Assembly: GCF_016888125.1 (NCBI RefSeq)
Contig: NZ_JACSWA010000595.1
Span: 1 to 59,562, forward strand
DNA length: 59,562 nt
Source of the DNA: Spirulina sp. CCY15215
GTDB lineage: Bacteria > Cyanobacteriota > Cyanobacteriia > Cyanobacteriales > Spirulinaceae
Direction: 5' to 3'
Shown here: positions 44,037-54,100 of the stretch, one piece after another
Position numbering within the stretch: the first letter of the stretch is position 1
Layout: each line of letters opens with the position of its first letter
Notes under the pieces: generated by a model
What the model was told of the DNA's origin: nothing
Database searches by the model: none
The model's input: the letters and a program-made list of their open reading frames with translations, nothing else
Translations under genes and position numbers: made by a program

Positions 44037-45344
44037 GTGAATTTCTTTATCTTTATTTTGGGACTGGTTATTGGCTTGGGGGTTTGTACATTCAAGCAAT
44101 ATCAATTTAACCGTAAAGTTCAGCAGATTCTCGCTTTATTGCCTCACGGTGCAGAAGCTCAATCTTCCCTGCCGATTTTATCTCGCTTGCGTGGGGGAAT
44201 TAGTTTAGTATCGCGATCGCACCAACAACTCGAAGCAGAGTTACAACACCTGCAACAGATACTCGAAGCGGCACCCATCGGCTATTTACAGGTCGATCGC
44301 TTCAATCAGTTACTCTGGTGCAATCGGTATTCTCGGCAAGTTTTAAAGATCGATCGCTGGAACCCCGATCGCCAACGCTTATTGTTAGAATTGGTTCGTT
44401 CTTATGAATTGGATCGGCTGATCGAACAAACTCGAAACCAGCAAACTCCCCAAGAACAAGAATGGGTGTATCAATTGACCTCTTTTGCGCGAGAAGATGC
44501 GCGATCGCTGGATTATTCTTTAACTTTACGTGCCTCGAGTTTGCCTCTACCGGAAGGACAAGTGGGGGTTTTTCTAGAAAACCGACAACCGATCGTTGAG
44601 GCGATCGCCTCCCGCGATCGCGTTTTTTCCGATCTAACCCACGAACTGCGAACTCCTCTCACTTCTATCTCTCTCGTCACGGAAGCTCTACATACTCGGG
44701 TCGATCCCTCCCTAAAAACATGGGTGACACAAATGAGGGGAGAGCTAGATCGCCTCATTTCTCTCATTCGCGACTCTTTAGATGTTACCCAACTGCAACA
44801 ACAATCCGAAGTTTGCCTCGATCGCCAATTTTTGAACCTGAAAGCATTACTTTTATCAGTTTGGCAAATTCTCCGCCCCCTCGCCGAAGCAAAAGGGTTA
44901 ACATTTAATTACTTAGGGGAAGAGTCCCTAGAAATTTGGGGCGATCGCGATCGTCTCGTGCAGGTTTTTCTCAATATTCTCGACAACGGTATCAAGCATA
45001 GTGGCGATCGCGGTTCCCTTCGGGTTGAAGTCACAGCAGATTACCCCTTAGAAACACGCACCGATGCTGAATTTTGGATTACAATTGATGTGATTGACTC
45101 GGGCTGTGGCTTTCGTGAGTCGGACTTAGAACGAGTATTTGAGCGCTTGTATCGTGGAGATGCTTCTCGACACAGGAATTTAGTTTCCTCCTCTTCTGGT
45201 GTTTCTCCTCTGCGTCGAGGGAGTGGTTTGGGGTTAAGCATTGCCCAACAAATTATTATTGCTCATGGTGGCAATATTCGGGCGAGAAACCATCCTGAAA
45301 CCGGTGGAGCATGGTTACAGATTAAATTACCCAATTTTCATTAA
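44037..45344 (+). CDS. sphS: Phosphate-sensing histidine kinase SphS (PhoR type)
   Basis: A 435-residue sensor kinase. A single N-terminal hydrophobic segment (MNFFIFILGLVIGLGVC), a PAS-like domain (~75-185), HisKA with FSDLTHELRTPLTS, and HATPase_c with NILDNGIKHS, DVIDSGCGF and RGSGLGLSIA. The architecture and the sphR/phoU neighbours identify the cyanobacterial phosphate sensor. Start is GTG at 44037; the overlapping ATG at 44035 runs straight into a stop. It should autophosphorylate under phosphate limitation and pass the phosphate to SphR, restrained by PhoU. Confidence 0.9.
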   Translation: MNFFIFILGLVIGLGVCTFKQYQFNRKVQQILALLPHGAEAQSSLPILSRLRGGISLVSRSHQQLEAELQHLQQILEAAPIGYLQVDRFNQLLWCNRYSRQVLKIDRWNPDRQRLLLELVRSYELDRLIEQTRNQQTPQEQEWVYQLTSFAREDARSLDYSLTLRASSLPLPEGQVGVFLENRQPIVEAIASRDRVFSDLTHELRTPLTSISLVTEALHTRVDPSLKTWVTQMRGELDRLISLIRDSLDVTQLQQQSEVCLDRQFLNLKALLLSVWQILRPLAEAKGLTFNYLGEESLEIWGDRDRLVQVFLNILDNGIKHSGDRGSLRVEVTADYPLETRTDAEFWITIDVIDSGCGFRESDLERVFERLYRGDASRHRNLVSSSSGVSPLRRGSGLGLSIAQQIIIAHGGNIRARNHPETGGAWLQIKLPNFH

Positions 45345-45446
45345 ATCTTAACGTTTATTGGCGATCTTTGTTCTAATATTTAATTCTTTAGGGTTTTTCT
45401 CTTTCAGTTTCTTTTTAAATTACTAAATTCACTTTCCTTTTATTAA

Positions 45447-46118
45447 ATGCCTCTTTCTACTCACACCCATGATATTACACCTCCCACACAACTTGAACGC
45501 TCTCTTAAAGAACTCGATCAAGAAGTATTGAGAATGGGAACATTAGTCGAGCAGTCTTTTCGTTTAAGTCACCAAGCGCTCTTTGCGAGAAATTTGGACG
45601 CGATCGCCCAAATTGATGTGATCGAGAAACAAATTGATATTTATTATCGTCAAATTGAACTCGATTGTGCCAAAATCATTACATTACAGCGTCCCGTTGC
45701 TTTGGATTTGCGATTATTAAATGCGTTTATGCAACTCGTGCGAGATTTAGAAAGGATCGGCGATTATTCCCAAGATTTGGCAGAATTGGCCATGAAATTA
45801 GCCCCTTATTCTCCTCATCCCTGCTTGCCAGATATTGAGGAAATGTCCCATAATGCTCAAATGATGCTGGCAGCTAGTTTAGTCGCTTTAACGGAGCTAG
45901 ATGCAACCGCAGGAAGACGAGTAAAAGTAATGGATGATCTGGTAGATGATGCTTACGATCGCCTTTATCAAACTTTTGCAGAAGCAAAGGATATTAAGGG
46001 ATCCATAGAACCAATTTTGTTAATGGTCTTGACAATTCGCCACTTAGAGCGTATGGCAGATCATGCAACAAATATCGGTCAGCGCGTTGCTTATATTGTC
46101 ACAGGACAAAGAGGGTAA
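45447..46118 (+). CDS. phoU: Phosphate signalling complex protein PhoU
   Basis: A 223-residue all-helical protein with two PhoU repeats. LKELDQEVLRMGTLVEQS opens the first repeat; RDLERIGDYSQDLAELA and LTIRHLERMADHATNIGQRV are the paired E/DxxxD metal-binding signatures. It represses the Pho kinase when phosphate is plentiful. Third gene of the sphR-sphS-phoU cluster, 102 bp after sphS. A CDF transporter gene begins 25 bp downstream. Confidence 0.94.
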   Translation: MPLSTHTHDITPPTQLERSLKELDQEVLRMGTLVEQSFRLSHQALFARNLDAIAQIDVIEKQIDIYYRQIELDCAKIITLQRPVALDLRLLNAFMQLVRDLERIGDYSQDLAELAMKLAPYSPHPCLPDIEEMSHNAQMMLAASLVALTELDATAGRRVKVMDDLVDDAYDRLYQTFAEAKDIKGSIEPILLMVLTIRHLERMADHATNIGQRVAYIVTGQRG

Positions 46119-46143
46119 ATCAATTACAAATTATAAATTATCA

Positions 46144-46860
46144 ATGGGGAAAAAAACAAGGCTTTTACAATTCGCTTTATTGCTTTTGAGTTGTTTTTTT
46201 GTAGCGGAGTTATTGGCAGCTACTTTGAGTCATAGTTTATCATTGGTGGCTGATGCGGGTCACGTTTTTTCTGATATTGCAGCTTTGGGTGTTACTTTAA
46301 CTGCAACTTGGTTAACTTCTCGTTTTGAGGAAAAAGGTGTGCGATCGCCAACTAACTGCACTCCTTCTAAAATTGAAGCGATCGCTGCATTAGTGAATGG
46401 TTTAAGTTTATTGGGGGTTGCAATTTGGGTAGGATGGGAAGCAATTGCGCGACTTAATTCCCCTCACCCAGAAGTACAAGGATTGCCCATGTTATTATTA
46501 GCAATCTTAGGGCTGATTGTCAATAGCATTAATGCGATGGGGTTATATCGATGCAGTTGTGGCGATCTTAATCTTAAAAGTGCCTTTTTTCATGTTATTG
46601 CCGATGTGGTTTCCTCTTTCGGGGTCATTTTGGCCGCGATCGCGGTAATCTGGTTACACTGGTTTTGGGCAGATGGTGTTGTTAGTTTATTGGTTTGTGG
46701 TGCGATCGCACTGTTAGCATTACCGTTACTGGTACAAAGTCTGCAAAGATTATTTAGTGCGGAGATCGAGTCATTCTCTCCAGTTTGCGATCGCGATCGC
46801 GAGGCGATCGAGAAACTTTTTTATCCTTCTCTTCAGGATTTACTCGATAAACAGAAATAA
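46144..46860 (+). CDS. Cation diffusion facilitator (Zn2+/metal efflux), short form
   Basis: A 238-residue membrane protein of the CDF family. It has about six helices; HSLSLVADAGHVFSD in helix 2 gives His40 and Asp44, and FHVIADVVSSFG in helix 5 gives the second HxxxD pair, a zinc-type site. There is a C(x)C-containing loop (RCSCGD). The usual ~80-residue cytoplasmic C-terminal domain is missing: the protein ends soon after helix 6 with a charged tail. The ATG at 46144 is used, 25 bp after phoU; a longer frame overlapping phoU is not supported. Confidence 0.88.
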   Translation: MGKKTRLLQFALLLLSCFFVAELLAATLSHSLSLVADAGHVFSDIAALGVTLTATWLTSRFEEKGVRSPTNCTPSKIEAIAALVNGLSLLGVAIWVGWEAIARLNSPHPEVQGLPMLLLAILGLIVNSINAMGLYRCSCGDLNLKSAFFHVIADVVSSFGVILAAIAVIWLHWFWADGVVSLLVCGAIALLALPLLVQSLQRLFSAEIESFSPVCDRDREAIEKLFYPSLQDLLDKQK

Positions 46861-46950
46861 ACCCTAGATTGAAAATAGTAGGCGATCGCCATAACAATAT
46901 CTAGGGATATAGATTTTTATCTTGCAGGAATGTGAATAAAATCATAAATT

Positions 46951-48537
46951 ATGCGAATTTTATTAATTGATGATGATAAAATATTAGTTGAATCTCTCAA
47001 AAGGAGTTTAACGGAGTGTAATTATGTAGTTGATGCCGTTTTTAATGGCGAACAAGGTTGGACTTATGGTTCTACTTATACTTACGATCTGATTATTTTA
47101 GAAATGGTTTTACCTGATATTAATGGCATTGATTTATGTCGGCACTTCCGAGAAAATGACTATCAAATGCCCATTCTTTTTTTAACAGCCAAAAATACTA
47201 GCACAGACAAAATTCAGGCTCTCGATGCTGGAGCCGATGACTATGCTGTTAAACCCTTCAATTTTGAAGAACTAAATGCTCGCATTCGAGTTTTATTGCG
47301 AAGAGAAAGTGGCAATTTTCTCTCAATTTTGTATTGGGGAGAACTGCAACTCAATACTTGCAGTCAAGAAGTCAGTTATAATGGTAAAATGCTCTCACTG
47401 ACGGCAAAAGAGTACACATTTATAGAATTACTTTTACACCACGATCGCAGTGTTCTAGATGTTAATGATATTATCGAAGGTTTATGGAATGCTGACGAAT
47501 CACCCTCCCCAGCAACTGTGCGATCGCATTTAAAGAGTCTGCGTCGAAAACTACAACAAGCAGGAGCCCCTCGCAATTTTATCGAAACTGTCAGAGGACA
47601 AGGTTATCGCTTGAAAACACTCCCCGAGTCGGAAAGATTTCCCGAACCGGTTAAACAAGCTAAATATATTGAGAATAGCATCAAAGAACCAACCAAAAAT
47701 CTTTTTAAAAATCCACCTTTGTTATTAATAATTGATGATAATTATCACTTCATTGAATCTTTAGAAAGTGCAGCCAAAGAGCAGGGAATCAAGATAGAAG
47801 TCGTCTTAAATCCCAGAGAAATTCGCTTTTTTTTGAATGCCAATTCCCAATTACTCCCAGATGCCGCATTGCTCAAATTATCTTTTTTGGATTCTCATCC
47901 ATTAAGCAAACATTCGACGATTTTAGCAGAACGTTTGTCGGCAATTTCCGAACTCTCCTTGCGATCGCCTTCCTTACCAATTATTGCGATCGGCGATCGC
48001 GATACCTTTGCCGATCGCCTAGAAGTTGCGCGTCGAGGGGGATGTTTTCTACTTCGAGAACCCGCAACCCCCGAGCAAACGATCGCCTCAATTTTGCCAA
48101 TTTTACAGCGTTCTCAGATTGAATATAAAGTGATGATTGTCGATGATGATATAGACCTATTAAAATCCCTACCTTCTCTGCTTCATCCTTGGAGATTTAA
48201 TCTAACAACATTAGATGATTCCAGGCAATTTTGGGATGTATTGCAAGCGATCGCCCCAGATTTATTAGTTCTGGATGTAGAAATGCCTTATATTAGTGGG
48301 ATTGAGTTATGCCAAGTATTACGCAGTCATCCTTATTGGCAGCGTTTACCGGTGTTATTTCTCACGACTCATACAGATATTGAGACGCAAAATCGTGCTT
48401 TTGCGAGCGGTGCTGATGATTTTGTCAATAAGCCAATTCTTGGCCAAGAATTAGCCGATCGCATTCTCAATCGTCTCAGACGAATACAAATCTACTCTGA
48501 AACAAATTCATTAGTAATGCGATCGCCGTACTACTAA
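46951..48537 (+). CDS. Multi-receiver response regulator: REC(Glu)-wHTH-degenerate REC-REC
   Basis: A 528-residue OmpR-like regulator with extra receivers. REC1 (~1-118) keeps the acidic LLIDDDK and AVKPF lysine, but the phospho-acceptor is Glu51 (IILEMVLPD) instead of Asp. A winged helix follows (~125-230; VNDIIEGLW, VRSHLKSLRRKLQ). REC2 (~252-375) has IIDDN but no Asp at the acceptor strand (AALLKLSF). REC3 (~390-515) is complete: VDDDID, LLVLDVEMP and NKPI. So only the C-terminal receiver can be phosphorylated normally, and REC1 may be locked in an activated-like form. No kinase is adjacent. Similar stacked-REC regulators exist in cyanobacteria. Confidence 0.88.
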   Translation: MRILLIDDDKILVESLKRSLTECNYVVDAVFNGEQGWTYGSTYTYDLIILEMVLPDINGIDLCRHFRENDYQMPILFLTAKNTSTDKIQALDAGADDYAVKPFNFEELNARIRVLLRRESGNFLSILYWGELQLNTCSQEVSYNGKMLSLTAKEYTFIELLLHHDRSVLDVNDIIEGLWNADESPSPATVRSHLKSLRRKLQQAGAPRNFIETVRGQGYRLKTLPESERFPEPVKQAKYIENSIKEPTKNLFKNPPLLLIIDDNYHFIESLESAAKEQGIKIEVVLNPREIRFFLNANSQLLPDAALLKLSFLDSHPLSKHSTILAERLSAISELSLRSPSLPIIAIGDRDTFADRLEVARRGGCFLLREPATPEQTIASILPILQRSQIEYKVMIVDDDIDLLKSLPSLLHPWRFNLTTLDDSRQFWDVLQAIAPDLLVLDVEMPYISGIELCQVLRSHPYWQRLPVLFLTTHTDIETQNRAFASGADDFVNKPILGQELADRILNRLRRIQIYSETNSLVMRSPYY

Positions 48538-48620
48538 AATTCATATTCTGAACCAGAGGGCGATCGATTGGGAACCAAATAGAGCATAATAGAGCCATAA
48601 ACCAATAGACGATAAATTTA

Positions 48621-48914
48621 ATGTCTCTCTCGACGGAAATTCAAGAAACAATTACCCTGCAATTAAATCGAGAACATAAAAAAATTCTCGATCGCGCAGC
48701 AGCCAAGCATTGTATGACTTTAACTGAATATTTGCTCAAACTGGTTTTAGATGCCGCAAGAGATGCAATACCAGACCCAGAACCCGACGCTTTAGTATTG
48801 AGCGATCGCGGCAGAGAAAAGTTACAATTAAACTTACAAGCTCCCCCTCAAGGCGATCGCCCTTTAAGTTCAGGAACTGCTCCAAGGGAAAAAGATGAAA
48901 ATTGGCTGCTGTAA
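48621..48914 (+). CDS. DUF1778/TacA-like ribbon-helix-helix protein
   Basis: A 97-residue protein. ETITLQLNREHKKILDRAAA is followed by CMTLTEYLLKLVLDAA, the RHH fold of DUF1778 (TacA-type) antitoxins; the C-terminal half is Pro/Arg-rich and disordered-looking, as in antitoxin tails. The partner GNAT acetyltransferase toxin that normally follows is absent: the next gene is convergent and ends 2 bp away. It may be an orphan antitoxin or a stand-alone regulator. Confidence 0.75.
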   Translation: MSLSTEIQETITLQLNREHKKILDRAAAKHCMTLTEYLLKLVLDAARDAIPDPEPDALVLSDRGREKLQLNLQAPPQGDRPLSSGTAPREKDENWLL

Positions 48915-48915
48915 G

Positions 48916-49377
48916 TTAGCGATCAAGTTTTCCGGGTGGATGTTGTTCAAGTCCTTCTGCAACCCGTTTTAAGCGTTGAAGTTGTGCCTGCATATCCCTT
49001 TGAGTCCAAGTTAACGCAAATAAGCGAAATCCCCAACGAATGAAGGGATTAGGAATTACAAACTCAAAACAATTTAATAAAATTGTTCCCTCGTCAGTCT
49101 CTTGACATTCCCAGCGATCGCGTCCCTGAAAAAAACCTTGAAATTCCCAGACCACTAAACCCGATTTTCGCTCAATGACTGTATTTTCTAACACGAGAGG
49201 AAGCGGGGAAAACTTAACGATAAAGCGACTGCGATCGCCAACTTCCGTACCCCATTCTCCTATAGGTTCGCATCGCAAAGAGGGATTGAGCCAACAGCGC
49301 ATTAAATCAAGATCGATGATGCACCGTTCGACAATAGCAACACTGGCATTAATTGTGATAGATTGCTCTAATTTCAT
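48916..49377 (-). CDS. SRPBCC (START-like) family protein
   Basis: A 153-residue helix-grip-fold protein. MKLEQSITINASVAIVERCIIDL is the usual opening strand-helix of polyketide-cyclase/START-like proteins, and the C-terminal PFIRWGFRLFALTWTQRDMQAQLQRLKRVAEG forms the long closing helix lining a hydrophobic pocket. It probably binds or transports a hydrophobic ligand; no enzymatic residues are recognised. It lies 14 bp downstream of the FAD oxidoreductase gene on the same strand, so it may be third in the psbQ transcript. Confidence 0.82.
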   Translation of the reverse strand: MKLEQSITINASVAIVERCIIDLDLMRCWLNPSLRCEPIGEWGTEVGDRSRFIVKFSPLPLVLENTVIERKSGLVVWEFQGFFQGRDRWECQETDEGTILLNCFEFVIPNPFIRWGFRLFALTWTQRDMQAQLQRLKRVAEGLEQHPPGKLDR

Positions 49378-49391
49378 AATCTATAAAATAA

Positions 49392-50489
49392 TCAAATAAA
49401 TTCTTCTCGAATCGCTAAAGCCGTAGCAGGAGCAAGTAATATACCATTGCGATAGTGGCCTGTCGCTAAGAGAACATTATCATAACCGGATAAGCGAGTA
49501 ATAATTGGAGCCGGTTGACCTTCGGGACGAGGACGCTTTCCCCACCACGATCGCAATACTTCCCCATCTTCAATCTCGGGACAAAAGGCGATCGCCTCTG
49601 CTTTCATTTTTGCGAATAATATTTTATCTGCAATGACCTCTCCATCTGCATCGGGAAACTCCACCGTTGCACCTAACCAATATTCCCCTTGTCCCAAAGG
49701 AACAAGATGAATATCATTACCTGTAATCACGGGTTGAAAATCAAGATTTCCCAAAGGATTAGCTAACTTGAGATGGAGTGCTTGTCCCAACACCGGACGA
49801 ATATCAACGGGTTGTTTTAAATGAGTGGTGAGAGAAGTCGATCCCAGTCCTGCGGCGATAATGAGATCGTCGAATTCGAGAATACCTTTTGTGGTTTGAA
49901 TCTGCCTGCATTGGCGGTTTTGGGAGTCATTAAGCCGAGTTGAGAAGCAATCTTGAACTCCAGTACCGAATTTACATTCAACCCCCCGTATTTGGGCTGC
50001 TGCAACCAAAGCACGAGTGAGAGAGGTGGGTTCTATCTGTTGGTCTTGGGGAGAATAAACCGCACCGATCGCGCGATCGCAACACACTTGAGGACAATAT
50101 TTCTGTAAAGTTTGCCGATCCCAAAGCTGTAACTCGTACCCTTGAGACTGGCGAATTTTAGCTAAATTCTCCCATTTCTGGCGATCGTCTCCCGCAAAAA
50201 GAAGTTTAAGCAGTCCGTGACGATTAGAGGGAATTTTTTCTCCCGTCAGAGACTCCAATTGAGGCAGAAGCGTCTCATAATAAGCCAAACTGGTGCAGCG
50301 CAATTGCCATCGTCGTCCCTTGGTTTTCTGGCTAATGACCCCCATTAAAACCCCGAGAGCGGCACCGGTGGCACCCGATGCCGGAACTTGTCGATCCACT
50401 AAAATAACCTGTAAATTAGGAATCGAACTAAGTTCATAGGCGATCGCGGCTCCAATAATACCGCTCCCAATTACGACAACTCGCCTCAT
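49392..50489 (-). CDS. FAD-dependent oxidoreductase, DAO/glycine-oxidase (ThiO) type
   Basis: A 365-residue flavoprotein. VVVIGSGIIGAAIAYELS is the Rossmann dinucleotide-binding loop, followed by VDRQVPASGATGAALG; LIIAAGLGSTSL and the C-terminal NVLLATGHYRNGILLAPATA are the second FAD-binding segment of the DAO family. Glycine oxidase ThiO is a close relative; the substrate is not certain. Its ATG lies inside the end of psbQ (ATGA overlap at 50486-50489), so it is translated from the same message. Confidence 0.88.
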   Translation of the reverse strand: MRRVVVIGSGIIGAAIAYELSSIPNLQVILVDRQVPASGATGAALGVLMGVISQKTKGRRWQLRCTSLAYYETLLPQLESLTGEKIPSNRHGLLKLLFAGDDRQKWENLAKIRQSQGYELQLWDRQTLQKYCPQVCCDRAIGAVYSPQDQQIEPTSLTRALVAAAQIRGVECKFGTGVQDCFSTRLNDSQNRQCRQIQTTKGILEFDDLIIAAGLGSTSLTTHLKQPVDIRPVLGQALHLKLANPLGNLDFQPVITGNDIHLVPLGQGEYWLGATVEFPDADGEVIADKILFAKMKAEAIAFCPEIEDGEVLRSWWGKRPRPEGQPAPIITRLSGYDNVLLATGHYRNGILLAPATALAIREEFI

Positions 50490-50947
50490 GAAGCAATATC
50501 GCTTTCCGTTGGGATCGTGTCAATATAGCCATTCAAGTCTTTTAACACGCTTTGGTATTCGTCGATCGCATCGCGATAAATCTTAAATCCGACCGCAGCA
50601 TCCAAGCGCTCGATATCTTCGTAAAAAGTCTCGTACAATTCTGTAAGAGCCGGTCGATCCTTTGACAGGACAACCGCACGATTAATATAGCTCATCGAAC
50701 TACTCAATCCACCGAGGGGTCCGTGGATGAAGGAGTCTACATTCTTCCAATCCTCTGACTCAATATACTCAGCCAACTCAGGCATCCGCTCTTGTGCGCT
50801 GTATACCGGAGTCATGTATCTTTGAATCTCGGCAATTTTTTCGGGAGTGTAAACCGGAGGTGCTTTCGCAACATTGCCCCCGCAACTGACCAATAGGATA
50901 GCGAAGGCCGCTAACACAATCGGTAATATAGACCGCAAGCGTTTCAT
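50486..50947 (-). CDS. psbQ: Photosystem II lipoprotein PsbQ (CyanoQ)
   Basis: A 153-residue lumenal lipoprotein stabilising the oxygen-evolving side of photosystem II. A lipoprotein signal ends in LLVSC (Cys22). The mature part is a four-helix bundle with YTPEKIAEIQRYMTPV, the DWKNVDSFIHGPLGGL segment and the SSMSYINRAV helix typical of CyanoQ. Length is typical. It is the first gene of a probable three-gene minus-strand unit with the FAD oxidoreductase and SRPBCC genes. Upstream lie a 10-bp palindrome AGAACGTTCT (50988-50997) and the divergent ethylene-receptor gene. Confidence 0.95.
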   Translation of the reverse strand: MKRLRSILPIVLAAFAILLVSCGGNVAKAPPVYTPEKIAEIQRYMTPVYSAQERMPELAEYIESEDWKNVDSFIHGPLGGLSSSMSYINRAVVLSKDRPALTELYETFYEDIERLDAAVGFKIYRDAIDEYQSVLKDLNGYIDTIPTESDIAS

Positions 50948-51031
50948 AATTTAGATTTTACAACAAAGTAACTCGACTTAATAGCATAGAACGTTCTGGG
51001 GTTCGAGCCTAGCGCGATGTAAAGAAATGTA

Positions 51032-51055
51032 TTGACAGAGTAGGGTTATCCCTAC
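51032..51055. promoter_or_regulatory. Candidate -35 and inverted repeat in the divergent psbQ / sensor-kinase promoter region
   Basis: TTGACA at 51032-51037 is a consensus -35 hexamer on the plus strand, followed by a perfect 6-bp inverted repeat GTAGGG-TTAT-CCCTAC at 51040-51055 in the spacer. No clear -10 hexamer follows at 16-18 bp, so the inverted repeat may be an operator compensating for a weak promoter. A second palindrome, AGAACGTTCT at 50988-50997, lies nearer psbQ. Confidence 0.4.
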
Positions 51056-51162
51056 AAATTATGTTTGAGAAATAATGGCTGGCGATCGCTCAGTTATTCT
51101 CAACCAGAAAAACATTAACAGTGCGTGCTAGAAATAAAGAAAACTAATCTTCAGGGCGATCG

Positions 51163-54100
51163 ATGAACAATCTCTGGCAAAATTCAATTTTCTCGGGTCA
51201 ATATATCCCCCACGGACATTGCTACCTCTGGCAAAAGCCGTTAGTGGGACTGCATATTACTGCCGATCTCATTATCGCCCTTTCCTATTATCTTATCCCT
51301 CTGATGTTGGTGTATTTCCTTCGCCAACGTCAAGATATTCCTTTTAAAGGGTTATTTTTCTTATTTGGGGCGTTTATTGTCACTTGCGGCACTACTCACC
51401 TTATGGCAATTTGGACTCTCTGGCATCCGGACTATTGGCTCTCAGGTGTAATTAAAGCTATAACCGCCCTAGTTTCATTTTACACGGTATTATTACTCTT
51501 TCCCGTGATTCCTCAAGCTCTGGCATTACCCAGTCCAACTCAACTCCAAAAACTTAACCAAGATTTAGAACAGCAAATGCGCGATCGCCACAGCGCTGAA
51601 ATGCAATTTCGCCAACTCAATCAAGACTTGGAAAAAAGAGTGGAAAAGCGCACTCAAGCCCTTAAAGCAGTGAATGAACAATTAAAAAGTGAAGTGGAAG
51701 ATCGCCAAGTCTTGGCTCAAAAATTGTCTTCTTCAGAAACCTATATCCGCTCTATCTTTGAAGCTATTACCGATATTATCCTCGTCCTTGATGAAGAATG
51801 TCAAGTGACTGAAATTCCCCCCACTCGTTCATCCTTAATTTGGGAATCTGAAGCAGAAAACTTAATCGATCGCACTATTAAACAACTGCTTCGTAAGGAT
51901 CGCATTGACGAATATCGAGAGAAAGTACAACAGGTTCTCGCGACCCAAAAACCCCTCATTCTTGATTATTATTTGAGGCACGATGATTCTACAGAACAAT
52001 GGTTTTCTGCCAGTATTGCCCCAATTTCTAATGGTCGAGCAATTTGGATCGCTCGGGATATTACCGAACGCAAACAAGCGGAACAAACCTTAAAAGCACA
52101 ATCGCAAACATTGACCCATTATAGTTTAGCTTTGGAGGCGATCGATCGCCTAAATACTAACAGCTACCAAAACTTTGAAGACTTACTCAATGCTTATTTA
52201 CAAGTGGGGTGCAAGATTTTTCAACTTCCCACAGGTATTGTCAGTCACGTTTGCGATCGCCGCTATTTTATTGATGCCGTCTGCTCCAATTTAAGCAACC
52301 TTACTCCCCATCTCGAATTTGATTTAGGAGATACCTACTGTGCTGAAGTCATTCGCCAAAAAAAGACGATAACTTATGAATGTGTTGGGGCGATCGCATC
52401 TCTACAAAATCACCCTGTTTACCAAAATTTACATTTAGAATCTTATTTGGGTACTCCTATCTTTGCTGGTGGTGAAATTTATGGAACTCTCAATTTTTCT
52501 GCTACGGAAGCCAAGCAGGAACCCTTTGAAAGCAAAGATCGAGCGATTATCGAGTTAATGGCTCGGGATTTGGGAAAATTTATTGCGGCTCGAGAGGTAG
52601 ATATTGCCTCTCGCAAAATTGAACAAAAGCGCCAAGAAATGGAATATGCTCTCCGTCAGAGCGAGGCACGCAATCGCGGTATCGTGTCAGCAATTCCCGA
52701 TTTAATGCTGCGAATCGATGGCAAGGGCTATTATTTGGATTATATTCCAGCCCAGCATTCTCCAGAATTGTTATCTGTCGATCGCCTTGGCAAACACCTC
52801 TCTGAAGTGCTACCTCCTGAATTAGTTCCTGTCCAAATGCACGAGATCGCCAAAGCACTTTCTACAGGAAAATTACAGGTTTACGAACGGCAAGTCTACA
52901 TTGACGATCGCTGCTACGATGAAGAGGTCAGAATTGCCCCCAGTGGGGAAAATGAAGTGCTGGTAATTATTCGCGATATCAGTGAACAAAAATGGGCTGA
53001 AATTGCTTTATTCGAGCAAATGCGTTTAGCTTCGTTAGATGCAGATATTGGCCTTGCTCTGACGAGAAACCAAGACTTACAAGATACTCTAGAATGTTGC
53101 GCTCTCGGACTAGCTGAAAATCTGAATACGGCATTAAACTGTATCTGGACGATCGCGGAAGGGAATCTCAAAAGACAAGCGATCACCGGCGATCGAATCG
53201 TTATCGAAAATAGCGATCGCGATCTGGAAAAGAAATTAAATCTCGATCGCATTCTTGCTGAAGGAAAGCCTTATCTTAAAAATAATCTCACTGAGGATGA
53301 TGATATTTGCAGTTTGGACTGGATGCAACAGCACAAATTTACGGCGATCGCGGTTTATCCTCTCCTTGTTGATGAAACGGCGATCGGCATTCTTCTACTC
53401 TGCGATCGCACTGATTTCTCCGAGACGATTCTTCGCGCTTTAACTTCAGTAGCTAATAGTATTGCATTAGGAATTAACCGTCATTTATCCGATATTGCCC
53501 TACAACGAGCCAAAGAAATCGCCGAAGCTGCTAATTTAGCCAAAAGTCAATTTCTGGCCTCTATGAGCCATGAATTACGAACCCCTCTCAATGCCATTCT
53601 CGGTTTTGCTCAAATTTTGTATCAAGACATAACTTTGCAAGGAAAACAACGGGAATTTATCAGCATTATCGAACATAGCGGAGAACATCTCCTAGGATTA
53701 ATCGATGATATTCTCTCAATGTCTAGAATTGAAACCGGACATATCGAACTCGAAAAAGTTGTTTTTAGTCTCGATAGCCTTGTGGATAATCTCTACAGTA
53801 TGTTTCAATTACAAACTCAATCTAAAGGAATTAATTTATCCTTTCATCGGTCTTCTGAACTTCCCTCCCGACTTATTGGTGACGAAAGTAAATTGCGCCA
53901 AATTCTGATTAATTTATTAGGTAATGCGATTAAGTTTACTGAAAATGGTAGCATTACTTTACAAGTTAAAGAGGAGGCAAGAGGCACAATTTGCTTTGAG
54001 GTTAGCGATACGGGAGCGGGTATATCCCCAGAAGAACTTCCTCAAATCTTTGCTGCATTCGTACAGAGTGAAAGCGGTCAGAAATCGGGTTTAGGAGCGG

